A stretch of 64,000 nucleotides of DNA from Anodontia alba. Taxonomy: Eukaryota > Mollusca > Bivalvia > Lucinida > Lucinidae. Below are positions 1-10,911 of the stretch, one piece after another. The stretch spans positions 119,928,951 through 119,992,950 of the forward strand of contig OZ024824.1 of NCBI GenBank assembly GCA_964016985.1, in the 5' to 3' direction. Position 1 is the stretch's first letter. Each line of letters starts with the position of its first letter. The notes beneath the pieces are model-generated. The model was not told where the DNA came from, did no database searches, and saw nothing but the letters and a program-made list of their open reading frames with translations. The position numbers were made by a program, and so were the translations under genes.

Positions 1-2
1 TG

Positions 3-1036
3 CAGTCTTGTGAATGCAGTCAAACAATGAATTCACCAGGTTACAAAAGAGATAATCTAGAGGCTCAACCTACCCCGGAACAATGTAGTGAAAATCGCCC
101 TTATACCAGTGGTTACTCAGAGTCACAATCTTATGTGACTCAGTTATTGGAGGTGGATTAACAACCCTAATTGCAGAAAATCACAGCACTTGTGGTTCCC
201 AAACAGTCACATACAAACAACATAGTCCTGGATCACAGGTCTTACATGCTCAAAGCGATAACATGAACAACATTGTCGATGATTCCAAAACTCATGTGAC
301 GTATAACCTTGCACCATGTACTGAGAACCACAACAGTGGAGATAACTGCAACATGCGAAATAATTATCTCAGTTCATAATTTGATAATAGTTTTCTTGTT
401 CAGGACTGACACAGATGTAATAAACCAAACTCTAATGGAAAATTCTCCTGATTGGCATAAAAATCATTGAACTTAAATAAGTCAGAGCTTGTTGCGACGA
501 TGGAAAGGATTAAATTGAAACTATATAAATGAAATGCAAAACCATTTCAAACAACTTACTGCTGAAAACAGACTACTTAAGGACGAAGTAACAATATCAA
601 CTAGGTCTGTGGAGCGCCAACGCACCATAGTACAAGACAGGTCGTGTACAGATTTAACAAATATGGGTATTATGAGTAATCACGGTACAGACTCAGAGTA
701 GCTCTGGGAATTAATAACAACGATACATGTACACACAGTCAGGATGGCGGTTTCGAGAGACGCCGAACGGTGCAACGTCTTTTTATACGAAAATACTTGA
801 TACTGAAACTCAAGATAAAGTTTTATATATTAAATCTCAACCCTAATCAGAATGAACAATCCATAACCCATGATACTCTTCAAAATGTACTTTTAGAATC
901 TGAGTATTCAAAACGCAAAAAAAAAGATGGTTTGTGGATACTGGAACATGAATCGCGACAACACGCGCACAAAATCAAAACAGCCACATTCAACTTACAG
1001 CCGTGCTTGGAGCTGCGTAAGCGATCGATAAAATGA
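3..1036 (+). pseudogene. LINE ORF1 relic (5' part of decayed non-LTR retrotransposon)
   Basis: This stretch precedes an endonuclease/reverse transcriptase relic in the same orientation. It reads as pieces of one protein in shifting frames: an opening run to a stop near 161, a second-frame run of about 70 residues to about 378, a charged helix-like piece near 530-690 containing NHFKQLTAENRLLKDE, and a basic piece at 900-1036. Frame changes and stops show it is not functional. In LINEs of this layout the first ORF is an RNA-binding chaperone-like protein with a coiled coil, which fits the charged piece. The assignment rests mainly on position, since no diagnostic ORF1 motif is visible. The 5' end may lie outside the window. 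Confidence 0.45.
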
Positions 1037-1107
1037 GCGCGACCCGTCTTAGAAGAGTACAGTTCATGGGATAAAGACTTTGATAGCTCCTGTATTTTTT
1101 TCTAACA

Positions 1108-1830
1108 ATGGCTGCTAGGGCAAAATTAAATTTCGGCTTGTGGAATTTCCGAGGCGTTATGTCCTCAGTTGTAGGTCTGTCCGAAGCACTCAAAACACAA
1201 TTGCAATGTTGTGATTATTTCCGAACATGAGCGTTTTCGTCATTCAAGGTTGTTTCATGACAGCATGAATAATGAATATACCAGTTATTGTACGTCAGAT
1301 CAGTCTATAGACGTATACGGCACGGCCAGGTGTGGGAAAGGTGGTGTCGCTTTCCTGTATAGAAAGACGTTAGTACCATATGTCACACAGCTAGAGTAAG
1401 TTAAAACGGAACGACTAATCGGAATTAAATTGGTATTGAATTATTCCATTCATATGCACATTTTGGGGGTAAACATGCCTCAGATAATTCACATATGTAC
1501 TTTGAAGAACATATAATTAATCTGTACTATGCTATACAGTATAAAAGTCAATGCGGATATGTTATTGCAGGTGGAGACTTCAATGAGTTATATTAATCGG
1601 CACATTATGAATGACCCGAAGTCTGTTTTATTCAGAAAGTTTGTGGATAATAATAATTCATTCCCAGACAACACCACACAGAAGTGCAATGGTTGCAATT
1701 ATACCTTCATAACCAAACGTGCAAAGCTGGACTGCTTATTAGTTGATAAGGCGGTCATGCATCATGTGTTGTACATAAGAAAAGAAGGTACTTGTGTTAT
1801 TGTTTCACATATTTGCATATATTTCTGAGC
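1108..1830 (+). pseudogene. LINE ORF2 endonuclease domain relic
   Basis: This is the apurinic-like endonuclease part of a non-LTR retrotransposon ORF2. The first piece (from 1108) contains LNFGLWNFRGVMSS, the usual N-terminal WN.RG motif. After a frameshift near 1205 come IISEHERF, the SEH/SEN catalytic region, and GKGGVAFLYRK. A further piece has AGGDFNE near 1568, the catalytic GDFN motif, and KCNGCNYTFITKRAKLDCLLVDK near 1680-1760, the C-terminal motif. At least three frameshifts or stops separate the pieces, so no active enzyme can be made. The domain would nick target DNA to prime reverse transcription. The order, ORF1 then endonuclease then RT, is the normal LINE order. Confidence 0.75.
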
Positions 1831-2338
1831 ATTAAATTAGGTTATCAAATCCCCAAATGTCTTTCTAAGCCTAGAAGCTATTATTCTGTGGTTTGCTATA
1901 AGATTACACAAGACCACATTAAAGCTACTAGTCCATTGTAAGCCAGCAACTAGCAGTACTCTTTAACCTAGAGGTCCGATCAGTCTCAGACATTGATTCT
2001 GACAATGATGATTTTAAAATGATTTTGCTACAGGCATCGGATATAGCAATTATCCATATATACTTCAATCTCCAAACCGAGACATAATGGACCGAGGACG
2101 CACGAGTTGCACATACATGTAAGCGCGAGCGCTAGATACGATCGAACGGATACAAGAAGGCAGACCAAACGGTCATAGCTTCCAGCCTTACTCTGAATTT
2201 AAATACCCAAAGAATGGATTTCGCATCACGCAAGGAAAAGTCACGGACAAAAATTAAAACAAAACTGATAGTGTTGCAGGCTACCATAACAAAATATTTT
2301 GGAGATTAATAAATAGGTAGAAGGGCAAACATACGAAT

Positions 2339-3420
2339 TTGTGCTCAGAAATAGAAGCAAATGGTGAAGTTCTTACCAACTCAATTGATATTTCTGCTGC
2401 ATTTGCCCCGAGTGAAAATGAAACTTTTGAGGAGTTCAAAAAGTCGACTGAGACCCAATTATCTAGAATGTATGACAGTGCATACATTTGTAATGGTAGA
2501 CTTACGAATCTCACGCTAACTGTTCAACAATTTAAAGAAAAAAAAAACATTAATTTCTTGAACATGAACTGTGCGGAAGGAGTAGACAATGTCAAAAATG
2601 AGCATTTAAAGCACGAGGGACCATATGATTCTAAAGTCCTGAAATGTCTTTTGGAAAAGGTACTAAAATTTCAGTATGTTCCAAAAGTGTGGAAACAACT
2701 TTACAATCCTATTATTTAAAGGTAAAGGTAAAGACCGGATATCGTCAAAGAAATTTAGACCAATTACTGTTTTGTCTGTTATCAACAAAGTTCTTGAGAC
2801 ATGTGTATTAACCGGTTTCAAAATTATCTGAGAAGTATAAACAGCAAAGCAAATTCCCAGCAGCACTGTCATGTTTCACTTCAAGAGTGTATTTTCCGTA
2901 ACAGAGATTTCAATAATAAAGTGTTTGCAGCCTTTATAGGCCTTAAAACAGCATATGACTCAGTGTTGCACGAAGACCTATTTGTCAAGCTGTTTCGCTT
3001 TTTTTTATAAGAGGGATACTTTGACTACTCTAGTCCATTTATATAGAACTATCAAAGGTTGTAATCTTATAAACGCCATTAAGTCTATAAAGTTTTCAAG
3101 ATCCACCAGGGCACTAGACAGAGCGAAGTGATTTACAGTTTTTTACTTCACAATATATCTTAGTGACTTTCTCGACCTGTCCCAGGCCTCGGGTTTTGGA
3201 GCTAGAATGAATCTTCTGGCTTGTGGAAATTCCATACTTGCAAATGATATGGTATGTCTTGCAATATATCCGAGAGCGCTGCAGATATTGCTAAATATCC
3301 TGTACAAGTATGGGCGCAAGTTTGTGCAAGTACAGGTGGATATTGGGCAACGAGATTGTAAATGCTGGAAGCACTTTTGTACACTTACGTGTAGTAAAGG
3401 ATGTCACTCTCTTATATAAT
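2339..3420 (+). pseudogene. LINE ORF2 reverse transcriptase relic
   Basis: This is the decayed reverse transcriptase domain of the same non-LTR element. An open run at 2339-2719 carries the linker before the palm (GVDNVKNEHLKHEG and a KVWKQLYNPII end). The next frame, about 2718-2810, gives KGKGKDRISSKKFRPI followed by TVLSVINKVLETCVL, the fingers motif of LINE RTs. About 2925-3000 gives AFIGLKTAYDSVLHEDLF, the A motif region (usually AF.D..KAFD). About 3230-3330 gives LANDMVCLAIYPRALQILL, which corresponds to the catalytic F/YADD box but reads LAND, so a catalytic aspartate is lost. Stops and frame changes are frequent. This is an old, dead copy. Confidence 0.8.
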
Positions 3421-4020
3421 TAAATGCTAGCAAGAAAGGTCTAACTATTTTCTACGCAATATTTGATTACGGTGTCCGCCCAAGAGGACTTCATCGTCTC
3501 GCTTCTGTCAGTCTGTACCTAATAACTCTCCCTGCAATGTCATATGACTCAGAACTGAGGTATAACATGAAGACTAAAGATGTCAGCGTTCTAAATAAAA
3601 CACAGCACACTAAAGAAAATGAAAGGATTTCAGAAATATACCCGATCTGATATGTGGCCGTCACTTGTTGGACACCATTATCTAGTGTTCGAAATAGATA
3701 TGAAACTCCTATTTTACAACGTTTAGCAGCTCTGCCAATGTCAGTTTATTGCTGAAAGATATCCCTAAGACGCCTGATTGAGTACACTGTCGCTCCGCAG
3801 TCCTATCAGATAGAGTGTATTCCTGATATGTTTTCTTCATATGTATGGCCTGGCGCAATATTTCAAACATAGGACACCAAATGACCGTCTATCAAACAAA
3901 TATCAATAGAAACGGATCGTTCGCAACACCGTCGGTGCTACTATGAATAAGTCACAGAGTCAAAGAATTTAATCTAGTGGTAATTACAGTCGGTTTTAGA
4001 ACCTGCACAATAAACGCCTG
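3421..4020 (+). pseudogene. LINE ORF2 C-terminal remnant
   Basis: This continues the RT relic downstream. Short readable pieces include IFDYGVRPRGLHRLA, then SDMWPSLVGHHYLVFEID followed by MKLLFYN around 3645-3720, and LRRLIEYTVAPQSYQIE around 3765-3830. They are separated by frame changes. The pieces resemble the post-RT region of LINE ORF2 proteins and lie where it should be. No poly-A tail or target duplication is evident, and the 3' boundary near 4020 is approximate, set about 150 bp before the first HP-MITE. Confidence 0.5.
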
Positions 4021-4167
4021 CTTTGATATGGCACTCGCCACGGAACTTTGATGGACTCATTTTGTGTAATTTTATTGAACGAATTATGGTTAGAGTCCAC
4101 AATTATTTTTTATCTAAATGTCCCCTCTGCAAGATCTGTGTCAGATATATACTTCGGCATGTTGTGG

Positions 4168-4459
4168 CATTACGAAAATACGCCTATTCAAATATACTGA
4201 ACATTTTACAACCAAAAACGGAAAATTTTCAGATAATAAAATTCTGATATTTTTTATATTCCTGCTCGAAACAGAGATTTTGGGTACTCGTTAGAACCAC
4301 CTCATTGAGGCGGTTCTAACAAGTACCTACAATCTATATTTATAACAAAATAAGAAAAATGTATGCCCCTGTAAACCCCAGTTTTACTATATAAACGTTG
4401 GGTTTAGTGGGGGGGGGGGGGTGGAGGGGTCAAAATTATATGGGGATGTTTTCGTGATG
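4168..4459 (+). mobile_element. HP-MITE copy 1
   Basis: The first of twelve copies of a ~280-bp inverted-repeat element. It begins CATTACGAAAATACGCCTAT and ends in the reverse complement form (GTTTTCGTGATG). The centre (about 4270-4335) is a GGGTACTCGTTAGAAC palindrome with a few mismatches. The right part holds the CCCCAGTTTTA / TAAA...GGG hairpin, interrupted by a G run at 4411-4420. No coding capacity. Confidence 0.85.
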
Positions 4460-5258
4460 GTAACGTGTCTGAACACTCAGGTCCCAGGAGAACTGCTCTT
4501 TCACAGCCTAGGAATTGGATCATGTTTCCATAATCAGTGTGTGTCTGAAAGCAACGAAGAAACCTAATTCCAGTACTTACTTGGCAGTAATTGTATATAT
4601 ACACCTGAAGATAACATAGTCCCTACAGAAAGATCAGTTCTCTTTAAATCAAATAGCTATATCAGTGTATTGAGTAGAATGTAGAACAATAGTCAGCACA
4701 CTAAACACTGGCAATAGGACATTTCTGTGCGGAAGTATACTCCGGTTGTGCGGGAATATACCCACCCAACGAACTCTAGAACGTTCGGGATTTTTTTTCG
4801 TACATTCTCTAAGTAGTCCATATTCTGCGTTTTTGTATTACATGTATTGATATTGATGTACGTGCGCATGTATGTTAATTGTTTGTATTTCATTTATTTC
4901 AAGTTTTAAAGCATGCAATCAAATGGAGTGTAACAAAAAAAATAAGGTTCATGAAAACTTTTGCAGTTTTGGCGCATTTGGAGAGTTAGAATTAAAATAA
5001 ATATCTCCGTTTGATCGCTGTCAGACATAATTTTACTGATATAACCTGATATTAGGTTATATTGCCCATTGAGTCTGTTGGCTTTTTATTGCATTTTCGC
5101 CATGCCAAGTGTATCAACAATGCGAAACAATGCCTACCAATACACCAAGAAGAAAAGGAAATAATCTAAGGCGAACAACACATATTACAAAACAACGGAA
5201 ACGATATGACCAGCTACCTCTTCCCCAACGATGTGATCACAACGTCAGTTAGGAAACA
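4460..5258. other. No gene recognised
   Basis: AT-rich sequence between two HP-MITE copies. Short open frames on both strands have no recognisable domain. It may be intron or 5' flank of gene A. Confidence 0.5.
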
Positions 5259-5515
5259 CATCACGAAAACACGGCTATATAATTTTGACCACAGTAAACC
5301 CCACATTTATACAGTAAAACTGGGGTGTACATTAGGTGTAAATTATTTTTTTTATTTTGCTAAATAACATAGATTGTGGGTACTTGTTCTAACGAGTACC
5401 CAAAATCTATATATTGAGCAGAAATATGAAAAAAAATCAGAATTTTTTATTTAAAAATTTTCCTTATTTGCTTGTAAAAGTTTCAAAATATTTGAATAGG
5501 CGTGTTTTCGTAATG
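5259..5515 (-). mobile_element. HP-MITE copy 2, palindrome centre deleted
   Basis: Termini CATCACGAAAACACGGCTAT and CGTGTTTTCGTAATG define the copy, in reverse orientation to copy 1. The central palindrome is reduced: GGGTACTTGT is joined directly to TCTAACGAGTACCC, so the GC-rich tip of the hairpin has been lost. Confidence 0.85.
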
Positions 5516-5540
5516 ATGTTACATTATATCTCGCTAATTT

Positions 5541-5817
5541 ATTACGAAGACACATCTTTCAAATAAACTGAAAATTTTACTACCAAAAAATGAAAATTTT
5601 CAGATAAAAATATTCTGATATTTTCTTATTTCTGCAAAAATATACATTGTGGGTACTCGTTAGAGCCGCCTCGGTGAGGCGGTTCTAACGAGTACCCACA
5701 ATATATGCTTTTGGGCATGAATAAGAAAGAATTATGTATACCCCTGTAAACCTCAGTTTTACTATAGAAAATCGGGGTTTAAGGGGATCAAACGTATATA
5801 GGTATGTTTTCGTGATG
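5541..5817 (+). mobile_element. HP-MITE copy 3
   Basis: Left end ATTACGAAGACACATCTTTC (diverged), right end TATGTTTTCGTGATG. The palindrome core GGGTACTCGTTAGAGCCGCC and its partner arm are intact apart from scattered substitutions. Only 25 bp separate it from copy 2, and it ends 127 bp before the first sushi exon of gene A. Confidence 0.85.
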
Positions 5818-5944
5818 CGCTAACGCGTTAATAAGACTTTTACACTCAGGTGAGCTTACCGTGGCCTCTCAATCTCTATTTCCATGCAACAGAACCAGAA
5901 CTACAAAGTTTTGATCATATAAATGTAGCTCCTATCTACTTCAG

Positions 5945-6121
5945 ATTGTGGTACATCGCACTATCTCCAGCATGGTTATGCCAATTTTACTGGTAGGGAA
6001 ACAATCTTTAACAAATCAGTACCAGTTATGTGTGAGACTGGGTACCAGATATATGGGAGCGACTTTACAACCTGCCTAGCCAGTGGAAACTGGAGCCAAA
6101 ATACAACATGCCGCCTTAGAG
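5945..6121 (+). CDS. Gene A sushi/CCP exon
   Basis: A 177-bp exon encoding one complete CCP module of 59 codons. It follows a good acceptor (cttcag at 5939-5944) and ends before a GT donor at 6122. Both boundaries are phase 1, so the exon can be skipped or duplicated without frame change. Translation begins with (D)CGTSHYLQHGYANFTG and ends TTCLASGNWSQNTTC. It has the four CCP cysteines (C1 in DCG, C2 in PVMCETGYQI, C3 in TTCLAS, C4 in NTTC) and the conserved W of GNWS. Three N-glycosylation sequons are visible (NFT, NKS, NTT), fitting an extracellular domain. It closely resembles gene B modules such as 45184-45360 and 53815-53991. Family assignment is firm; partner and function are unknown. 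Confidence 0.9.
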
Positions 6122-6398
6122 GTTTTTATGCTCTTTTTTTCTTATCTTATTTCGAAATGATTACATACTTGTAAGATTTAATTAACGCATGCATCATTTC
6201 TTTAACCCATTCATGTCTACCATCCTAAAAGAGAGACACTGATAAGCGGTGAAGACCAAGATCAGACGCGACAGTGATATACACTGGTTGCATTAAATAC
6301 AGAAATTTCTATAAAACACGGTAATAATAAAAATGGCTAGACGCCCTTAAACTGAAATTAGACCAATCATAAGAGTTCAGGTAGAATAGTTCACTCGG
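6122..6398 (+). other. Gene A intron, start
   Basis: Intronic sequence with the donor GTTTTTATG at 6122 followed by a T-rich stretch. No other feature seen before HP-MITE copy 4. Confidence 0.5.
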
Positions 6399-6680
6399 CA
6401 TTACGAAAACATGCCTATATAATATTGACCCCCTTAAACCCCACTTTTATATTGTAAAACTGGGGTTTACAGGGGTATACATTATTTTTCTTATTTCTGC
6501 TCAAAACATAGATTGTGGGTACTCGTTAGAACCACCTCGCCGAGGCGGTTCTAACAAATACCCACAATCTATGTTTTGAGCAGAAATATGAAAAATATCA
6601 GGAATTTTTATCTGAAAATTTTCATTTTTTTTGGGGTGTGAAAATTTTCAGTATATTTGAATAGGCATGTTTTCGTAATG
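6399..6680 (-). mobile_element. HP-MITE copy 4
   Basis: A well preserved reverse-orientation copy inside the gene A intron. Left end CATTACGAAAACATGCCTAT, right end GGCATGTTTTCGTAATG. The central palindrome (about 6500-6585) pairs GGGTACTCGTTAGAACCACC with GGCGGTTCTAACAAATACCC. The side hairpin AAACCCCACTTTTA...TAAAACTGGGGTTT is intact. Confidence 0.9.
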
Positions 6681-7302
6681 GTAAGTTGGTGGGGTGGCTT
6701 CTCGAAGCTATGCATTATTCATTGAAGAAACAAAATAGTAGAAAATACATACACATGATATCTGTGTACCGCTATTCTGAACGCGAATCTTACATTTTTT
6801 CTTACGGATTCCAAAATAATAGAGCCAAAATTGATATTTTATTAAAAGTAAAATGTAAACGGAGCATGTTTGACAGGCGTCGTCAAGATCCTAGCTGAAA
6901 TCTAAACCCGCTTTTGGGACTATATTTTGTCTAAAAATAATACAAACAAAACATCGCTATTATTGGCGAGTTACACAGGCACACATGTACCAATATTTGA
7001 TTAAATATGGAAACGCTGAAAGCGTATGTAACGGCGCATATGTACCCTTGGTCAATTGCGCCCTGTATCCGAAGTCTGATCAAAGTCTTCACTTCGAGCG
7101 CTGCGGATAATCTTTATTCCTAGGTATGCCGAGTGCAAAATTTGATCAGACTTTTGAACATTATTATATGTGATCACTGTGTTTGGAAGAAGGGGCGGGT
7201 TGCTTTTGTTTGCGGCTTGTGTACAGTCTGGTTTTGGTTTGTTCGCTCTTCCTCTTGATGTTAATAGTAGGCTATGTTCTGTGAGTGTTGCTCTACCTCG
7301 AC
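6681..7302. other. No gene recognised (gene A intron)
   Basis: AT-rich intronic DNA. The last part, about 7225-7302, holds a decayed piece resembling the retroelement 3' region (CTCTTCCTCTTGATG then GGCTATGTTCTGTGAGTG, compare 33795-33840). Confidence 0.45.
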
Positions 7303-7334
7303 ATCTATACTATTTATCATAATGACATGTACGT
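7303..7334 (+). repeat. Left copy of 32-bp direct repeat (target-site duplication)
   Basis: Thirty-two bases beginning ATCTATACTATTTATCATAA and ending GACATGTACGT are repeated exactly at 9176-9207, on the other side of the retroelement copy. Confidence 0.8.
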
Positions 7335-9175
7335 TCTGTGAATGTTGCTCTTCCTGACACTTCATAAACGACCTTTTAAAGCACGTTTCATTGCTTTTTC
7401 TAGTCCTTGTACGACTACTGTTTTGTCCAAACTGCTACCTTCATGCCTACTGCTGTTAAAAACATTGGATTAGATACTATGATACTGTTTACGAAAGGGA
7501 CGGAATTCTAATGATGTTCTCAATAAATTTAAATCTATAAACTTTCAGGCTTCTAAATTGTCTACATATGATTTTTCAACACTGTATACTACGTTACCTC
7601 ATCATCTTATAAAAGATAACTTATTGATTTAATTAACCGAACGTTTATTCGGGAGAATACCCAATATTTGGCTTGCAACGAAGAATGTGCTTTTTTCACT
7701 TCTGATGTATATAATAATCACAATTTATGGTCGTGTCAAAAAGTCTGTGATGCCCTTGTTTATCTTTTGGATAATATTTTTATTAGATTTGGAACTAAAC
7801 TTTATAGACAAACTATTGGTATTCCGATGGGAACTAATTGTGCTCCTCTTGTTGCAGATTTGTTTCTTTTTTGTTATGAGAGAGATTTCATGAAGTCTCT
7901 CTCACGTGAAAATCAGGCTGACATTATTGAGGCTTTCAATTCAAGATACCTTGGCGATTTATTAAATATTGACAATATTTACTTTGATCAAATGGTGGAC
8001 CGGATATACCCTACAGAACTCCAATTAAATAGAGCAAATTCTTCCGATACCGAGGCACCTTTTTTGGATTTGAATCTATGTATATCTAATGGTATAGTTT
8101 CCACCAAAATTTATGATAAACGGGACGATTTTGATTTTGATATACTCAATTTCCATTTTCTGGATGGCGATGTCCCCCGGCGTACCTCATATGGGGTATA
8201 CATATCTCAACTTATAAGATTCGCCAGAGCTTCTTCAAATCTTAATGACTTTAACTACCGTAATAAAGCCCTTACTGCCAAACTTCTTAGGCTGGGCTAT
8301 CGTTATTTTAAACTTCGTAATGCGTTTTCGAAATTTTATCGCAGACACAGTGCCTTGTTAGAAAAATATAGCGTCAGTCTGAAAACACTTCTGCAACAAG
8401 GTATATCGGAACCCGAATTTTACGGTTTTAGTGTACAGATTTAGAAAAATTTTAAGTAAATCAAACTTTTCGGAGCAATTCAGGAAACTTATCAACCGTT
8501 ATAAAAGAATTGGCTATAGCCTGGATATTATGCGGCAGACTGCATGCCTAGTTGTCAACCCAATCATTGTTGATGGCTATGCTTCACTCTTTAATTTCAC
8601 GACGGCGGTTCGGGCCTCAGACTCAATGACGGCCTCTTCGTAAAACTTTAACCAGTGGGTTGGGGCTTGACGATATGTCTTTGGCTTGGCCCGCCGTGGT
8701 TCAACTATTGGTTTTCATTTACTCTGGCATACAGTAGAATTGCCATGAGTACTCGTCTTTGTTTATTATAGTGATTAATTTGATTTTTATGTTTTCGCTT
8801 TGATGCATTGACTGAGTTGGGAGCCTTTATGCGAACCGAATTTTTGTGTATTTCTGTATTAAGAGTAGCATCGGGACCCAGGGTGAAGTTAGCTAGCTGT
8901 CCCGGTGTTAGTCTTACTCTTTGTTGCTTTGTGGTTTATTCTACGAGGCGATTTGTTGTATGTCTTTCCGTGTGTCATTTTGTTCTTGTGTTTTACAGTC
9001 CTTTTAGTATTGCGATTACCTCGCTTGGGGAAGAGAGAGCTAATCTTAGTGCTTTTCGTACGTTTGTTTGGTTTGTGCTTGTTTAGATTTGTCGGTTTCC
9101 TCTTCCTCTTGGGGTCTGGGAAGGGCTGCGGTTTGTGATTGTGGCACTCCCTGGACTTTTCTCTTTCCTTTTGTT
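7335..9175 (+). mobile_element. Penelope-like retroelement copy P1 (5'-truncated)
   Basis: An 1841-bp retroelement insertion bounded by the direct repeats 7303-7334 and 9176-9207. It comprises the distal RT coding region followed by a 3' untranslated region of about 530 bp ending GTGGCACTCCCTGGACTTTT. The same 3' region recurs through the window (10.9, 20.9, 23.2, 26.5, 39.8, 41.0 and 59.9 kb), so this family has been very active here. The 5' end of the element is missing, as expected from incomplete reverse transcription. Relative to P3 and P6, P1 lacks about 50 bp near 8900, including the motif CTACTGACCGTTCTAAGG. It sits in an intron of gene A in the same direction. Confidence 0.8.
7372..8640 (+). 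pseudogene. Penelope-like reverse transcriptase, inactivated
   Basis: The RT reads in three frame blocks. Block 1 (about 7372-7618) contains the fingers region and STYDFSTLYTTLPHHLIKD, the palm A motif with a catalytic Asp. A one-base loss near 7618 shifts the frame. Block 2 (about 7621-8444) contains LYRQTIGIPMGTNCAPLVAD (motif B), then RYLGDLLNID, where the catalytic motif C normally reads YLDDLL; a catalytic Asp is replaced by Gly. It continues with APFLDLNLCISNG and an RT thumb-like part ending LLQQGISEPEFYG. Another indel near 8427 leads to block 3 (to 8640), with MRQTACLVVNPIIVDG and a stop. No GIY-YIG endonuclease was seen. Class assignment is from motif style, so Penelope-like is likely but not proven. 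Confidence 0.75.
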
Positions 9176-9207
9176 ATCTATACTATTTATCATAATGACA
9201 TGTACGT
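9176..9207 (+). repeat. Right copy of 32-bp direct repeat (target-site duplication)
   Basis: Exact second copy of 7303-7334, directly after the 3' end of retroelement P1. Confidence 0.8.
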
Positions 9208-9294
9208 CATTTTATACGTTCATTGAATATGGTCGGCCCTTTTAGTGATTTTATTAGACAAGTCTATTTCCTTAGTTAATAACTTCTATTCAAT

Positions 9295-9296
<2 letters not shown>

Positions 9297-9377
<81 letters not shown>
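9297..9377. repeat. (AT)n microsatellite, ~81 bp
   Basis: Uninterrupted AT dinucleotide run. Confidence 0.98.
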
Positions 9378-9378
<1 letters not shown>

Positions 9379-9399
9379 CGTTTCTTGCACGTTGATTGA

Positions 9400-9987
9400 A
9401 TAGAAAGGAAGGCAATGATCAGGAATCCAAACAATTACCTACCAACTTCCGTTCCCAAAGGGAAAGAAGGACTTAAAGCAACGGCACCACAATCAAAACA
9501 CTACAAGTACAGTTTCTTTTCCAAAAAATGGCCAGAGGGCTATCCAAAATTAAAAAAAAAATTCACCAGGACATACTCGTACATGCAAAGACAAACAATG
9601 ACATAAATAATAACACACAGCAGAATCACTGCCTTGGAACGGCAAGTACAATTTTTTCTTGTGGATGGGGGAGCCTTAAATCGATTTTACGTGGCCACAA
9701 CCTTCGCCATAAGTTCTGCCTTGGTATACACAAGACATTTGTTCAGTCCACGTAAAGTGTTTATAACTCTTTTGCGCAACATCTCCGAGAACATAAAAAT
9801 CAAACGAATATAGAAATGAAAACAATAAGGATTCGACAGCAAGTAACAACTAAAAATCTGAAGAAAAAGAAACCCAACAGCTTGACTCCGGTGGACCCAA
9901 CCAGAGCCAGAGCATCAGGCACCAACCGACTTACTTAAAAGTCTTTAGGCCGGAGCCGTCATAGAGTCTGAGGGCCGACCCGCCTGT
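9400..9987 (-). mobile_element. Retroelement 3' region, subfamily II
   Basis: Read on the minus strand, this starts near the family coding end (a GGCGGGTCGG piece at about 9980) and runs through a 3' untranslated region different from that of P1. The same segment recurs at 39176-39540, 40085-40235, 41575-41775 and in the complex at 56885-58107. In the last place the RT C-terminus (LLQQGLSE, then FYGDLVYKFRKKYA) is attached, tying it to the Penelope-like family. The outer end, about 9405, reads GAAAGGAAGGCAATGATCAG, shared with 39178. Confidence 0.65.
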
Positions 9988-10011
9988 CGTTTTATTCTGT
10001 GTATTATATAA

Positions 10012-10135
10012 ATTGTGGAATTGTATGTTTTCTTGAGCATGGCGAGGCGAACTTTGCAGACCGAAAACCGGCATTCAGTCAGATAATTCCTGTCACTTGT
10101 AACAAAGGTTACAACATCACAGGGGAAAATGTTAT
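10012..10135 (+). pseudogene. Truncated sushi exon remnant (gene A)
   Basis: The first two thirds of a CCP module reads cleanly: (x)CGIVCFLEHGEANFADR, then IIPVTCNKGYNITGENVI. It aligns with the other modules up to the point where TTCL.DGTWS should follow, but a TAA stop comes after ILF and the rest is unrelated AT-rich DNA. The acceptor is also lost: the two bases before the exon (10010-10011) are AA, not AG. C3, the tryptophan and C4 are absent, so a stable module could not fold. It lies in the gene A intron right after a retroelement fragment ending at about 9987. An insertion/deletion event probably destroyed the exon. Confidence 0.8.
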
Positions 10136-10140
10136 TTTAT

Positions 10141-10904
10141 TTTAATGTATCAAACATTTACATTTAAGTAGATCAGCAGAATACAATAGCACATTCATAC
10201 AGAATTTGAAAACAGGCAAATTATGCTTCTTTGAATCATCGCCTGCAATGAAGTTATACTTTAAATGGAGTGTGTCTAACTTATACTACATATGTAAACA
10301 TTGTTCATGGATAATCTAATGTTCGAGTAAATAATAAAGAAAGAAAGACAGAAAGAAAAAGAAAAGAAGTATAAAGAAAAGAGAGAGGGTAGAAAGAAAG
10401 AAAAAGGAAAAGAAAAAGAAGGCTGCGCATCGATAATTAATGATAATGGTAACAGTCTGACTTAGTGTCGTGGAACATGAATAGATGTAGGTGTTGATTA
10501 CTGTAATATATCGTTTCCCGGTTAAAATCCAAAACAATCCTAATCATTTGTGGAAAATTGTTTGGTTTGTTGTATATATTTATGAACTGTCCTGAGAATG
10601 CCTTCATTACTTTCATCTGATAATGAATCATCGGAGAAAATATTACTACTTGTCTTGCCATCGGCAATTGGAGTTTAAATATCAAGTATATTATAACAGG
10701 TAACAGCTTGTCAATTTTGCCGCTTTTTAATTATCAGTAAATGTTGGTATTCCTTACATAATATCGCGTCAAGCATATCAGTGGCATATCATATTTTGGA
10801 AACATCTAAATCAGTATACATCAGTGCATCTACTGAGTTATACATAGTACAACTACTTATCTAAACCTAAAAATACCTTAAATCGCCTTAAATACCTTAA
10901 ACCT
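10141..10904. other. No gene recognised; purine-rich tract
   Basis: AT-rich intronic DNA with a purine-only tract (GAAAGAAAGAC, AGAAAGAAAAAG and similar) at about 10336-10422. Open frames across it are low-complexity and not supported as genes. Confidence 0.5.
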
Positions 10905-10911
10905 TTCTATC

